A stretch of DNA of 55,102 bases from Clostridiaceae bacterium (GTDB lineage Bacteria > Bacillota > Clostridia > DSM-8532). Position numbers and translations under genes: made by a program. How positions within the stretch are numbered: position 1 is the stretch's first letter; each line of letters opens with the position of its first letter. Of the stretch, positions 43,701 through 52,558 are shown piece after piece. Below the pieces are notes generated by a model. It was not told the origin of the DNA. It did not search any database and saw only the letters and a list, made by a program, of their open reading frames with translations. The stretch covers positions 1 to 55,102 of the forward strand of contig JAAYXD010000258.1 of the NCBI GenBank assembly GCA_012516065.1, in the 5' to 3' direction.

Positions 43701-46081
43701 TGAGACGTCTCGATACCCATCTAGAATCGATCGATGCTCAAGAGCAATTGCGACAGCTGGCCTCAAAGCGCTCTGACCTGCAAGACGACCTTGCGCGGGC
43801 CTATCGTCACGTTGTGGGAAAGCGTACGTGGCTGAAGTTGGCTCAGAACGCATCCCCCGGTATCCGGTCGGCCCTTCAGGCGTACCTGAATGCAATTCGT
43901 AAGATCGGCAAGGGCACAGGTAAGCGAGCAGCACGGTTCAGACAGGACGCACGTAAGGCCGCGGCAGAGGCAAACCCGGCCGTGCCGTGCTGGATAATGG
44001 CTCACTATCGGGTCTCCGAATCACTTCCATCGGAACTTGGCTGCTTTGACCTCGTGGTCATTGATGAGGCATCGCAATCCGACCTCACGGCCTTGCCAGC
44101 CATTCTGCGAGCTCAGAAGGTTCTGATAGTGGGCGACGACAGGCAGGTTTCGCCGGAAGGTGTGGGGCAAGACGAAGAGAAGATCCGTACTCTTATGGCC
44201 CGCTTTCTTCGCGACCAGGTAGATATTTACCGCGCACAAATGTCCCCTGACCGCTCTATCTATGACCTATTCAAGGTCGTCTTTGCGAATAGCTCCGTGA
44301 TGCTCAGAGAGCATTTCCGTTGTGTGGCTCCGATAATCGAGTACTCGAAGCGCGAGTTCTATAACCACGAGTTGCAGCCGCTTCGAGTTCCTAGACTATC
44401 AGAGCGCCTCGATCCGCCGCTGATCGACGTAACGGTGACGGATGGGTACCGTGAGGGAGATGTGAACTGGCCTGAGGCCGAGTTCATTGTAGACGAGATC
44501 ACTCGCATAGTTGGTGACCCACAAATGACGACTCGGTCGATCGGAGTCGTGTCACTTATTGGTCATGACCAAGCCAGGCTAATATGGGAAAGATTGGCTG
44601 AATCGCTTGGTCCGGAGGTAATACAGCGGCACCGGATCACGTGCGGAGACGCGCGGACGTTCCAGGGCAAGGAACGCGACATTATGTTTCTCTCCATGGT
44701 CTCAGCCCCGAATTATGTGGGGATTCCCCTCACGCGAGACACCTTTGCTCAGCGCTTCAACGTTGCAGCCTCTCGCGCCAGAGATAGGATGTACCTGGTC
44801 CGCTCTGTCAAGCTGGAGCACTTGAGTCCTAGGGATACACTGCGGCGGAGCATTATCGATCACTTCAAGACCCCGTGTGCGCAGGACGAGGTTCGAGTTG
44901 AGAATCTTCGAGAGCGCTGCGAGTCTGATTTCGAGCGGGAGATGTATGACGAGCTAGTCCAGCGTGGTTACCGAGTGACTCCTCAGGTGCAGGCTGGCCG
45001 CTATCGCATTGACTTCGTTGTCGAGGGGCATGGCGATGCCAGACTCGCCATCGAGTGTGATGGTGATAGGTACCACGGCCCAGAGCAATGGGCAGATGAC
45101 ATGAGGCGCCAGGCAGTACTGGAGCGGGTTGGGTGGAAATTCTGGCGTTGCTTCGCCTCGGCGTTCGTCCGCAGACGGAGGGAAGTGATGGACGAGCTAG
45201 TGTCGATACTGTCGGAACGCGGGATCGAGCCAGTAGGATTTGAGGAGCTACCAAGGAGTCTGCACACTGAACACCGTGTGGTAACAGCAGTCAGAGACGG
45301 GCGAGTCTCTGACTGGGAGCCAGAAGTGCTATCTGAACAGATTGCGGTTACGGACGAAACGGTCCAGCGACCGAGTGCCGGATTCCCAATGCTGCCTGAC
45401 GAGTCTTCCGTACGGGTTGTTGCACTAGCAGATGGTCTTAGCGATAGGGACCATCATCTGTCTGGCCCTGATGGCGCTGTTGTCTTGAGCGATGAGTCAG
45501 TAGCAAGTGTTTCCCTGACTGGGATACAGGTTGGACTGCCGATGACTGACTATATCGAGTACTCGGACCCTCCCTGCGTTGACCCACGCACTGCAGGCCA
45601 GCACCAGGTGATGGAGGGGATTACTCGGATCATCAAGATTGAAGGCCCGATGGTGGCGAAACGAGCCTATGATACGTACCTGAGGAGCTGTGGGATCAAG
45701 CGGATGGGCGGTGAGCTTAGGAAGGTGATGAACAGAGCTCTAGATCAAGCAATCCGCCGGAAATGGGTAGTGAGTGAGGATGAGATGGGAACTGGTGACC
45801 TTCTGTATTCTGTAGTCAGAGTTGTCGACGCCCCGGCTGTCAGGCTAAGGAGCAGAGGACCACGAACCCTCGAGGAGATACCTCCCAGCGAAGTACAGCT
45901 CGTGGCCAGGTGTCTGGCTAGACAGCATGGCTTTTCACCGGGCAGTGATGAACATCTGCACGCCATCTTGGAGTGCTTCGACCTGGTACGTCTGACTACG
46001 CAGGCTGGTGCGAGGTTGCTCGAGATCCTTGACAAAGAGTTTCCGTATGTGGATGAGTTCCTGCGAGGCATGGGTGAGTAG
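40724..46081 (+). CDS. Giant SF1 (Upf1-like) helicase with Vsr/MTES_1575 nuclease and DUF3320-like tail
   Basis: This protein has 1785 residues from the ATG at 40724; an in-frame TTG at 40679 is less likely. Residues 428-435 are Walker A GPPGTGKT. Motif II is VVIDEASQSD (Asp1114), followed by VGDDRQVSP, FRCVAPIIEYSKREF, DARTFQGKERDIMFLSMV and FNVAASRARDRMYLV. A long coiled region separates motif I from II. A Vsr-like endonuclease follows: FEREMYDELVQRGY, YRIDFVVEGHGDARLAIECDGD (Asp1430, Glu1444, Asp1446). The tail resembles DUF3320 (QVMEGITRIIKIEGPMVAKR). The helicase/Vsr/DUF3320 arrangement recalls the single-gene Hhe system, here without a recognised DUF4011. Confidence 0.88.
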   Translation: MSAGIETTLDTQRSRLLQLIDYCRKTTTLRSRPVARVEDHRSFSLYEHEIQGLPGIKISIMSDDDEVWLVVDRLHETRPPDITSALLAPWVNTSNDPSSEPTLREHIDGESLILAGTHRRSSDESQVDKPAVDPFERISLDDYDRESEVRAQFATYLDARWRPWAQTEKPRRATIRVYSRLFTLEQQLEGSIVESQLEVVWGVGIGVWNVGGTGVRYPIVGRLVEVKLNRDTAQIEVRPRDVEQQLELGWYSAAGNLGVASVEERAKALYSEATMTFSPFDHGTFEAVLRAAASSLDGDGVYWPDLEPEDDRRVPQSGPNLKVTDTWVLFARPRTNNLFLQDLGKLRAEVEQAEGRFPLAVSSIVTEPDTENQETVLPRYRGVSVSYHDRHSSASERERELYFPKPFNDEQVRIVQLLDTCSGVVVQGPPGTGKTHTIANVICHYLAQGKRVLVTSMKDPALAVLQEQLPEDIRPLAISLLTSESEGMKQFEHAISRIAAEVQSLDRAGTEREIKRLEESIDSLHARLAAIDYEIGEWAERNFRAIELDGESIDALKAAYEVVEGGDLARLVPDELGIGPEFRPQFTDADVAALRKARCSLGKDIDYLDSSVPQPSEFSDSDLISEVHQDLSQLERLRQAIQNGEVPDLADSGTETLQLARELLSRVQSVRNLRTEIQRADKNWTTSVYRRLSDGGNRDILQLLETLGQEIEQAVERHTTFLVRPIAVPNGIELDSELVEAIDNLARGSSAFGIRGLLGKRDQQRKLASISILGSLPVGAVDWEYVSEYVALLKDCRQLVLRWNAIANSLRLPIMEEQPESILAVAEEHALYEKIRGLVDAEVAISNGAPRVFPNWADARGEVRDEEDLSELESALRHHITQSQLANAWAKRERCETVLAGRSGRIVDRIRHFLRHTLGNSEVDNATMRSEWFSVMAELRRVHTLSGDLDTVRVVCRKVAASGAPEYAALLRQAVDSVVDHLLPDNWRQVWRLRRLDTHLESIDAQEQLRQLASKRSDLQDDLARAYRHVVGKRTWLKLAQNASPGIRSALQAYLNAIRKIGKGTGKRAARFRQDARKAAAEANPAVPCWIMAHYRVSESLPSELGCFDLVVIDEASQSDLTALPAILRAQKVLIVGDDRQVSPEGVGQDEEKIRTLMARFLRDQVDIYRAQMSPDRSIYDLFKVVFANSSVMLREHFRCVAPIIEYSKREFYNHELQPLRVPRLSERLDPPLIDVTVTDGYREGDVNWPEAEFIVDEITRIVGDPQMTTRSIGVVSLIGHDQARLIWERLAESLGPEVIQRHRITCGDARTFQGKERDIMFLSMVSAPNYVGIPLTRDTFAQRFNVAASRARDRMYLVRSVKLEHLSPRDTLRRSIIDHFKTPCAQDEVRVENLRERCESDFEREMYDELVQRGYRVTPQVQAGRYRIDFVVEGHGDARLAIECDGDRYHGPEQWADDMRRQAVLERVGWKFWRCFASAFVRRRREVMDELVSILSERGIEPVGFEELPRSLHTEHRVVTAVRDGRVSDWEPEVLSEQIAVTDETVQRPSAGFPMLPDESSVRVVALADGLSDRDHHLSGPDGAVVLSDESVASVSLTGIQVGLPMTDYIEYSDPPCVDPRTAGQHQVMEGITRIIKIEGPMVAKRAYDTYLRSCGIKRMGGELRKVMNRALDQAIRRKWVVSEDEMGTGDLLYSVVRVVDAPAVRLRSRGPRTLEEIPPSEVQLVARCLARQHGFSPGSDEHLHAILECFDLVRLTTQAGARLLEILDKEFPYVDEFLRGMGE

Positions 46082-46702
46082 AAGGTGTTGCACGTGCTCT
46101 GAACCGACAGCCAAGCTCCTGCCGGCAGTGTGAAGATCCCGTGAGTGGTATTCGACAGCGATGATACCTGTTCCATGTGTCGACCGGCGTAGCATCACCG
46201 TAGCAGTGGCGGTGCCAAGGCAACTCTGCCCGACACTGTGTATAGCTGTCTCACTTCCCCGTCCTCCAACGTTTTGAAGACCCCCTCGTGTCGCTGATGG
46301 GATTAACGATCAGTGCCTTCTACGGGTGCGAATCATTTCGTTCGGTGAAGATACGGTTAGTTCGTCACAGGCGATGACAAGGCTGGCCGCCCGAACCCGC
46401 TCCCCCCGGGCCGCTTGTAGCGGAGATAGCCCTTATGGAGCTGCTAGTCGGCGCAACGCTATGCTCTCTCTGTCAGGGCTAGGTCAGATGGCATCGGTTG
46501 GCTTTTCAAGTAGCAGAAGTCCCCTGTAAGAAGGTCCCACTGCTCCCATGTCGAAATCCAAGGATGAGTCGCATAGGTCACAACGTCCCAAACGCCAAGA
46601 GGTGGTGCCGACACCAATCGTCTTGGAGAGGATCTCGGACGAGGGGTATACGTCACTCTTGGTCTTGTGGCTGGCGGCAACTAGATCACGAGGGGTCGGA
46701 GC
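46082..46702. other. Intergenic stretch without a supportable gene
   Basis: Open frames of 67-91 residues occur in several frames. The best candidate, 46548-46823, begins MSKSKDESHRSQRP but overlaps the restriction gene by 120 bp and shows no domain. No inverted repeat, tRNA or IS end was recognised. It probably carries the promoter of the restriction operon. Confidence 0.45.
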
Positions 46703-49700
46703 ATGGACAATCAGTTCTTCGATAGGCCGATTCTCAACTCACCTTACGAGTATCCAGCTAGACATTGGGAACTCGACAAGCAAGGGCAGCCGACCGGACG
46801 AGTTGTCGAGCGGCGCCGAATAGCGGAGTTCATAACGCCTATCCCTAAGCCAAGGAAACGCAGAGGACAAGCAGTCGAGCAGCAGATGATCTTCGATGAG
46901 GGCAAGGGCTTGTCAACCGAGGAACAGCAATACGATCCAACTCCAGTGATCAATGCTCTGCGCCAAGAAGTGGATCAGTGGCGCATGCGTCCCGAATCCA
47001 GTTGGCGGGTCACTGCTGAGACCGCTCGTTTGCTGAAACACTGGCGTCATCACAAGTTTGCTGGTATTCGGCCATTTTTCTGTCAGATTGAGGCGGCCGA
47101 AACCGTGATCTGGCTGACTGAGGTCGCCCCTAGGGAGGGAGAACGGGGAAGAGTCTTTCTTGACCATCTCGTCGACGCCAATGCTGAAGCGAATCCTGAG
47201 CTGGCGCGTCTAGCCCTGAAACTCGCAACCGGCGCCGGCAAGACCACTGTGATGGCTATGCTCATCGCCTGGCAGACGATAAACGCTGTTCGTCACCCTA
47301 CTAGTCCTCGGTTCACCAGAGGATTTCTGGTCGTGACGCCGGGACTCACCATCCGGGACAGGCTCAGGGTATTGCTGCCCAATGATCCAGACAGCTACTA
47401 CCGAAGCCGCGAACTCGTACCTCATGACATGGTGGCGGATCTGGACCGTGCGAAGATCGTGATCACCAACTTCCACGCGTTCAAGCTCAGAGAGCGAATG
47501 GAGATATCAAGGGTTGGACGTGCTCTTCTCCAAGGGAGAGGGAAAGAACCTGCCACACTCGAAACCGAGGGACAGATGCTTCAGCGCGTAATGCCCGAAC
47601 TCATGGGCCTAAAGCGGGTGATGGTGTTCAACGACGAGGCACATCACTGCTATCGTGAGAAACCTGACAGTCCTGTTGACTCAGGTCTGAAGGGCGACGA
47701 CCGTAAGGAAGCAGAGAAGAACAACGAGGCTGCTCGGCTGTGGATAAGTGGTCTAGAGATCGTGGGACGCAAGTTGGGGATCACTCGAGTGATTGATCTG
47801 TCGGCTACCCCGTTTTTTCTCCGCGGGTCTGGATACGCAGAAGGTACACTGTTCCCTTGGACTATGAGTGACTTCTCACTCATGGATGCTATCGAGTGCG
47901 GGATCGTCAAGCTCCCCCGAGTCCCAATCGCTGATAACATACCTGGCGAGGACATGCCTAAGTTCCGTAATCTCTGGGAGCACATCCGTACGCGTATGCC
48001 TAAGAAGGGGCGAGGCAAGGCGAAGACCCTTGATCCTCTCAGTCTGCCTGCGGAGCTCCTTACGGCTCTGGATGCCCTATATGGTCATTATGCCAAGACC
48101 TTCGACCTGTGGAATGCTGCAGGAGTAAAGACCCCTCCATGCTTCATAATCGTGTGCAACAACACGTCAACATCGAAGCTGTTGTATGACTATGTGTCGG
48201 GCTTCTACCGCGAATCAGGTGATGACCCTCCCATTCTGGTGAATGGACGCCTGCCCCTCTTTCGCAACTTCGACGAGCACGGACAGCCACTTGCGCGGCC
48301 TAACACACTGTTGATCGATAGTGAGCAGCTCGAATCTGGCGATGCTCTCGACGAGGGGTTTCGGAAGATGGCAGCCGATGAGATCGATCGGTTTCGACGA
48401 GAGATTATTGAGCGCACAGGCGACAAGAGACAGGCAGAGAATCTGACAGACCAGGATTTGCTCAGAGAGGTCATGAACACCGTAGGCAAGCCGGGTCATC
48501 TCGGAGAGTCGATTCGCTGCGTTGTGTCTGTGTCCATGCTCACCGAGGGTTGGGATGCCAATACTGTGACCCACGTGTTAGGGGTTAGGGCGTTCGGTAC
48601 GCAGCTCTTGTGCGAACAGGTCATTGGAAGAGCGCTTCGACGTCAGTCCTATGACCTGAATGAGGAAAGCCTGTTCAATGTCGAGTACGCCGATGTGCTG
48701 GGGATTCCGTTTGACTTCACTGCCAAGCCAGTAGTGGCTCCGCCCCAGCCCCCGAGAGAGACGATTCAGGTGAAGGCCATCCGGCCCGAGCGTGACCATT
48801 TGGAGATACGATTTCCTCGCGTTGAAGGGTACCGAGTTGAGTTGCCGACGGAACGCCTCACCGCCGAATTCAGCGAAGACTCCAAGTTGACGCTCACTCC
48901 TGATCTCGTAGGACCATCCATAACCAGGAACGCGGGTATCATTGGCGAAGATGTGGACCTCAGTCTTGAACACCTGGACGATATGCGCCGGTCCTCAGTG
49001 CTGTTCCATCTCACGAGTCGGCTGCTATATACGAAATGGCGTGACCCAGGCCAGGATCCTAAGCTGCATCTATTTGGTCAACTCAAGCGAATCACCAGGG
49101 AGTGGCTTGATACGTGTCTGGAGTGTAAAGGAGGAACATACCCTGCTCAGTTGATGTATCAGGAACTAGCAGACATGGCATGCGAGCGCATAACCCAGGC
49201 GATCACGAGGTCAATGGTCGGAGGGCGCTCGATCTTAGCAGTCCTGGACCCGTACAACCCCACTGGGTCGACGAAGTACGTTAACTTCCGTACTTCGAAG
49301 AGGACCCGATGGGAGACTGACCCGCGTCGCTGCCACATCAACTGGGCGATCCTTGACAGCGATTGGGAGGCTGAGTTCTGTCGAGTCGCTGAGGGGCATC
49401 CGAGAGTCAGAGCCTATGTCAGGAGCTACGGCCTAGGCTTTGAGGTTCCCTACCTTCACGGGTCGGAAGTCAGGAGATACATCCCCGACTTCATAGTTGT
49501 GCTCGACGATGGCCGGGAGGACCCGTTGCACCTAGTAGTGGAAATCAAGGGATACAGGGGCGAGGACGCCAAGGAGAAGAAGAGCACCATGGAGACTCGT
49601 TGGGTTCCGGGAGTCAACAATCTACATGACCACGGTAGGTGGGCGTTCGCTGAGTTCACTGAGGTCTTCGCGATGGAGTCCGATTTCGCAGCGAGGGTTG

Positions 49701-49756
49701 AGGCCGAGTTTGCCAGGATGGTCGATTCGGTGATAGTAGCACCGGCAGGGAGATGA
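46703..49756 (+). CDS. Type III-like restriction enzyme subunit (BPTD_3080 family)
   Basis: This 1017-residue SF2 helicase-nuclease has Walker A LATGAGKTTVMAMLIAWQ (Lys180), motif II VMVFNDEAHHCY (Asp311) and motif III VIDLSATPFFLRGSGY. Motif V is VSVSMLTEGWDANTVTHVLG, and motif VI GTQLLCEQVIGRALRRQSY. The C-terminal nuclease has YIPDFIVVLDDGREDP and LVVEIKGYRGED (Asp929, Glu947, Lys949). This is the Res-like layout in which the helicase is activated at unmodified sites and the PD-ExK domain cuts. The start follows GAGGGG with suitable spacing. The methyltransferase gene begins 8 bp after the stop. Confidence 0.92.
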   Translation: MDNQFFDRPILNSPYEYPARHWELDKQGQPTGRVVERRRIAEFITPIPKPRKRRGQAVEQQMIFDEGKGLSTEEQQYDPTPVINALRQEVDQWRMRPESSWRVTAETARLLKHWRHHKFAGIRPFFCQIEAAETVIWLTEVAPREGERGRVFLDHLVDANAEANPELARLALKLATGAGKTTVMAMLIAWQTINAVRHPTSPRFTRGFLVVTPGLTIRDRLRVLLPNDPDSYYRSRELVPHDMVADLDRAKIVITNFHAFKLRERMEISRVGRALLQGRGKEPATLETEGQMLQRVMPELMGLKRVMVFNDEAHHCYREKPDSPVDSGLKGDDRKEAEKNNEAARLWISGLEIVGRKLGITRVIDLSATPFFLRGSGYAEGTLFPWTMSDFSLMDAIECGIVKLPRVPIADNIPGEDMPKFRNLWEHIRTRMPKKGRGKAKTLDPLSLPAELLTALDALYGHYAKTFDLWNAAGVKTPPCFIIVCNNTSTSKLLYDYVSGFYRESGDDPPILVNGRLPLFRNFDEHGQPLARPNTLLIDSEQLESGDALDEGFRKMAADEIDRFRREIIERTGDKRQAENLTDQDLLREVMNTVGKPGHLGESIRCVVSVSMLTEGWDANTVTHVLGVRAFGTQLLCEQVIGRALRRQSYDLNEESLFNVEYADVLGIPFDFTAKPVVAPPQPPRETIQVKAIRPERDHLEIRFPRVEGYRVELPTERLTAEFSEDSKLTLTPDLVGPSITRNAGIIGEDVDLSLEHLDDMRRSSVLFHLTSRLLYTKWRDPGQDPKLHLFGQLKRITREWLDTCLECKGGTYPAQLMYQELADMACERITQAITRSMVGGRSILAVLDPYNPTGSTKYVNFRTSKRTRWETDPRRCHINWAILDSDWEAEFCRVAEGHPRVRAYVRSYGLGFEVPYLHGSEVRRYIPDFIVVLDDGREDPLHLVVEIKGYRGEDAKEKKSTMETRWVPGVNNLHDHGRWAFAEFTEVFAMESDFAARVEAEFARMVDSVIVAPAGR

Positions 49757-49763
49757 TGCTGAT

Positions 49764-52550
49764 ATGGCAAGGAAGAAAAAGAGGGAGAAGACCATTGAGA
49801 CGCTAATGCACGATGGAGCAACTCGGAAATACATCCCTACTGCCGAGTACCAGTCGATCATGAACAAGAACGACCAGACTCCGATTCGCATCGCCTATGA
49901 GCGTCGCAACCGGGACCTAGATCCTCAGCTGGTATGGCGAGGCAAAGATGAGCAGGATTGGTCCGACCTGGTCGTTCATGCCGCGCCTCTATACATACAG
50001 GAAAAGGTCCATCCCAAAGTGCTGATCGACGACTTGATGCGGCGCACGAGGTTTCAGAATGCCGCCGAACAGCCTGAGCTTGACCTATTTGCGGACTTCA
50101 ACGGTCTGCCGAACGAAAATGCTAAGACGGAGTTCTACCAACACGATGCTAACTGGTCGAACAGAATGATCCTCGGCGATAGTCTGCAGGTCATGGCGTC
50201 TTTGGCTGAGCGCGAAGGGCTGCGAGGGAAGGTACAGTGCATATACATTGATCCTCCATACGGGATTAAGTTCAACTCGAATTGGCAGTGGTCCACCACC
50301 AGCCGAGACGTCAAGGACGGGAGCGTGGATCACATCACTCGTGAGCCAGAGCAGGTCAAAGCCTACCGGGACACGTGGAGAGATGGAATCCATTCGTACT
50401 TAACCTATCTGAGAGATCGGCTGATTGTGGCGAGGGAGCTGCTGCATGAGAGTGGGTCAGTTTTCGTGCAGATTGGTAGCGAAAACGTACACCGAGTTCG
50501 CCTGCTACTAGATGAGGTGTTCGGAGATGACAATTTTATCAGTCTCATTTCGTTTGTGAAGACTGGCGGGCTAGTTCAGGACTTTATCATGAACAAGTGC
50601 GATTACATCATCTGGTACGCCAGGAATAAGTCTATTGCCAAGTCTAGAGGAGTGTACACAGAGAAGCTCGTCGGAGGGGAAGGAGGCTCGAAGTACACAG
50701 GCGTGGAATTGGCTGATGGTGTTCGGATTACGGCTCGCAAAGCTGAGCAGCTTTGCGGGACTGCTGTCCCCGATGGAGCTCGTAGCTTTCGCCTGGATAA
50801 GGCGACTTCGGAAGCCAATCCAGTCGTCGAAGTGTTACTTCAAATGGGGTTCTTCCGAGGGCGCTGGAAGACGACGACCGAAGGGATGCAAAGACTCGAG
50901 AAGGCCGGACGTCTATCGCCTAGCACGAACATACTGAACTACGTACGGTATCTGGAAGACTTCCCAGTCCAGGCCGTCTCAAATGTTTGGGATGACATCG
51001 GAGGCATCCAGAGCCGCCTTGATACCAAAATCTACGTCGTCCAGACAGCTACCGAAGCAGTGAAACGCTGTCTGCTCATGACCACCGACCCCGGCGACCT
51101 CGTCCTCGATCCCACTTGCGGCTCGGGAACCACTGCATACGTTGCAGAGCAATGGGGACGGCGATGGATTACGATTGACACTTCCAGAGTCGCACTCGCC
51201 CTAGCTCGCGCCCGTATCATGGGTGCGCGATACCCGTACTACCTGCTTGCTGATAGCAGAGATGGCCAGCTAAAAGGAGCCGAGGTAACACGCACCGCCC
51301 CTTCTGAGGCGCCGACCTATGGCGACATCCGTCAGGGGTTTGTGTACCAGAGGGTACCGCACATCACCCTCAAGTCGATAGCCAACAACGCCGAAATCGA
51401 TGTCATCTGGGAGCAGTATCAGAAGGTGCTCGAACCACTGCGCCAGAGGCTCAACAAGCTGCTCGGCCAGGCATGGGAGGAATGGGAGATTCCTCGAGAT
51501 GTCGATGAGACCTGGTCACAGGAAGCCAAGGACGTTCACTCTGAGTGGTGGGAGCAGCGCATCGCGAGACAGAGGGAGATCGATGCTTCGATAGCCTCCA
51601 AAGCAGACTATGAGTACCTCTACGACAAGCCATACGAGGACAACAGCAAGGTACGAGTTGCCGGGCCATTCACTGTTGAGAGCCTGTCTCCTCACCGGGT
51701 TCTTGCTGTCGATGAGAACGACGAATTGGTCGCAAATGCCGCCGGATCAGGGACCTATGCAGGCAATGGGCATGATTTTGTGAAGATGGTCCTCGAAAAC
51801 CTCAAGATAGCTGGTGTGCAGCAGGCTCGTAAGCAAGACAGGATCAGCTTCACTTCGATTATGCCTTGGCCCGGTCACATGATCTGTGCAGAGGGACGAT
51901 ACGTCGAGGGTGACGAGGAGTCATCCTTAGAGAAACGTGCCGCGATCTTCGTTGGTCCTGAGTTCGGTACGGTGTCTCGCCCTGACCTCGTATCGGCCGC
52001 ACGCGAGGCAGGCGACGCCGACTTCGATGTCCTCATTACCTGCGCCTTCAACTACGATGCTCATTCATCAGACTTTGACCGGCTTGGCCGGGTACCCGTA
52101 CTGAAGGCGAGGATGAACGCAGACTTGCACATGGCGGATGATCTCAAGAATACCGGCAAGGGAAATCTCTTCGTAGTATTCGGTGAGCCCGATATCGACA
52201 TCATCGAAGCCGATGAGGGCAAGATCCGCGTCCGGGTGAATGGCGTTGACGTCTTTCACCCACAAACGGGCGAGATCCGCAGCGATGGCCCTGAAGGCAT
52301 AGCGTGCTGGTTCGTTGATACTGACTACAACGAGGAGAGTTTCTTCGTCCGACACGCCTACTTCCTAGGCGCAAACGATCCGTACAAGGCACTTAAGACA
52401 ACCCTGAGAGCTGAGATCAACGCCGAGGCTTGGGACACACTGCACAGCAATGTGTCCAGGCTCTTCGATAAGCCCAAGAGCGGCCGCATCGCTGTTAAGG
52501 TCATTAACCATCTAGGTGACGAGGTTATGAAAGTGTACAGGGTCGGGTGA
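49764..52550 (+). CDS. Type III-like DNA adenine/cytosine-N4 methyltransferase (Mod-like)
   Basis: This 928-residue site-specific methyltransferase has the beta order. The catalytic IYIDPPYGIKFNSNWQ (DPPY 163-166) comes first, and the AdoMet-binding LVLDPTCGSGTTAYVAEQWG (Asp449, CGSG) comes later, followed by ALARARIMGARYPYYLLAD. The intervening region includes RDRLIVARELLHESGSVFVQIGSEN, family-typical. The C-terminal 350 residues are long, as in Mod proteins paired with BPTD_3080-type Res, and presumably hold target recognition. It protects host DNA from the nuclease encoded just upstream. Its stop lies 8 bp before the preferred start of the RelE-UvrD gene. Confidence 0.92.
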   Translation: MARKKKREKTIETLMHDGATRKYIPTAEYQSIMNKNDQTPIRIAYERRNRDLDPQLVWRGKDEQDWSDLVVHAAPLYIQEKVHPKVLIDDLMRRTRFQNAAEQPELDLFADFNGLPNENAKTEFYQHDANWSNRMILGDSLQVMASLAEREGLRGKVQCIYIDPPYGIKFNSNWQWSTTSRDVKDGSVDHITREPEQVKAYRDTWRDGIHSYLTYLRDRLIVARELLHESGSVFVQIGSENVHRVRLLLDEVFGDDNFISLISFVKTGGLVQDFIMNKCDYIIWYARNKSIAKSRGVYTEKLVGGEGGSKYTGVELADGVRITARKAEQLCGTAVPDGARSFRLDKATSEANPVVEVLLQMGFFRGRWKTTTEGMQRLEKAGRLSPSTNILNYVRYLEDFPVQAVSNVWDDIGGIQSRLDTKIYVVQTATEAVKRCLLMTTDPGDLVLDPTCGSGTTAYVAEQWGRRWITIDTSRVALALARARIMGARYPYYLLADSRDGQLKGAEVTRTAPSEAPTYGDIRQGFVYQRVPHITLKSIANNAEIDVIWEQYQKVLEPLRQRLNKLLGQAWEEWEIPRDVDETWSQEAKDVHSEWWEQRIARQREIDASIASKADYEYLYDKPYEDNSKVRVAGPFTVESLSPHRVLAVDENDELVANAAGSGTYAGNGHDFVKMVLENLKIAGVQQARKQDRISFTSIMPWPGHMICAEGRYVEGDEESSLEKRAAIFVGPEFGTVSRPDLVSAAREAGDADFDVLITCAFNYDAHSSDFDRLGRVPVLKARMNADLHMADDLKNTGKGNLFVVFGEPDIDIIEADEGKIRVRVNGVDVFHPQTGEIRSDGPEGIACWFVDTDYNEESFFVRHAYFLGANDPYKALKTTLRAEINAEAWDTLHSNVSRLFDKPKSGRIAVKVINHLGDEVMKVYRVG

Positions 52551-52558
52551 CGGTAGGT

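Noticed and set aside
46548-46823. 91-residue open frame starting MSKSKDESHRSQ
   Set aside because: It overlaps the restriction gene by 120 bp in another frame and has no recognisable domain; the restriction gene start is better supported.
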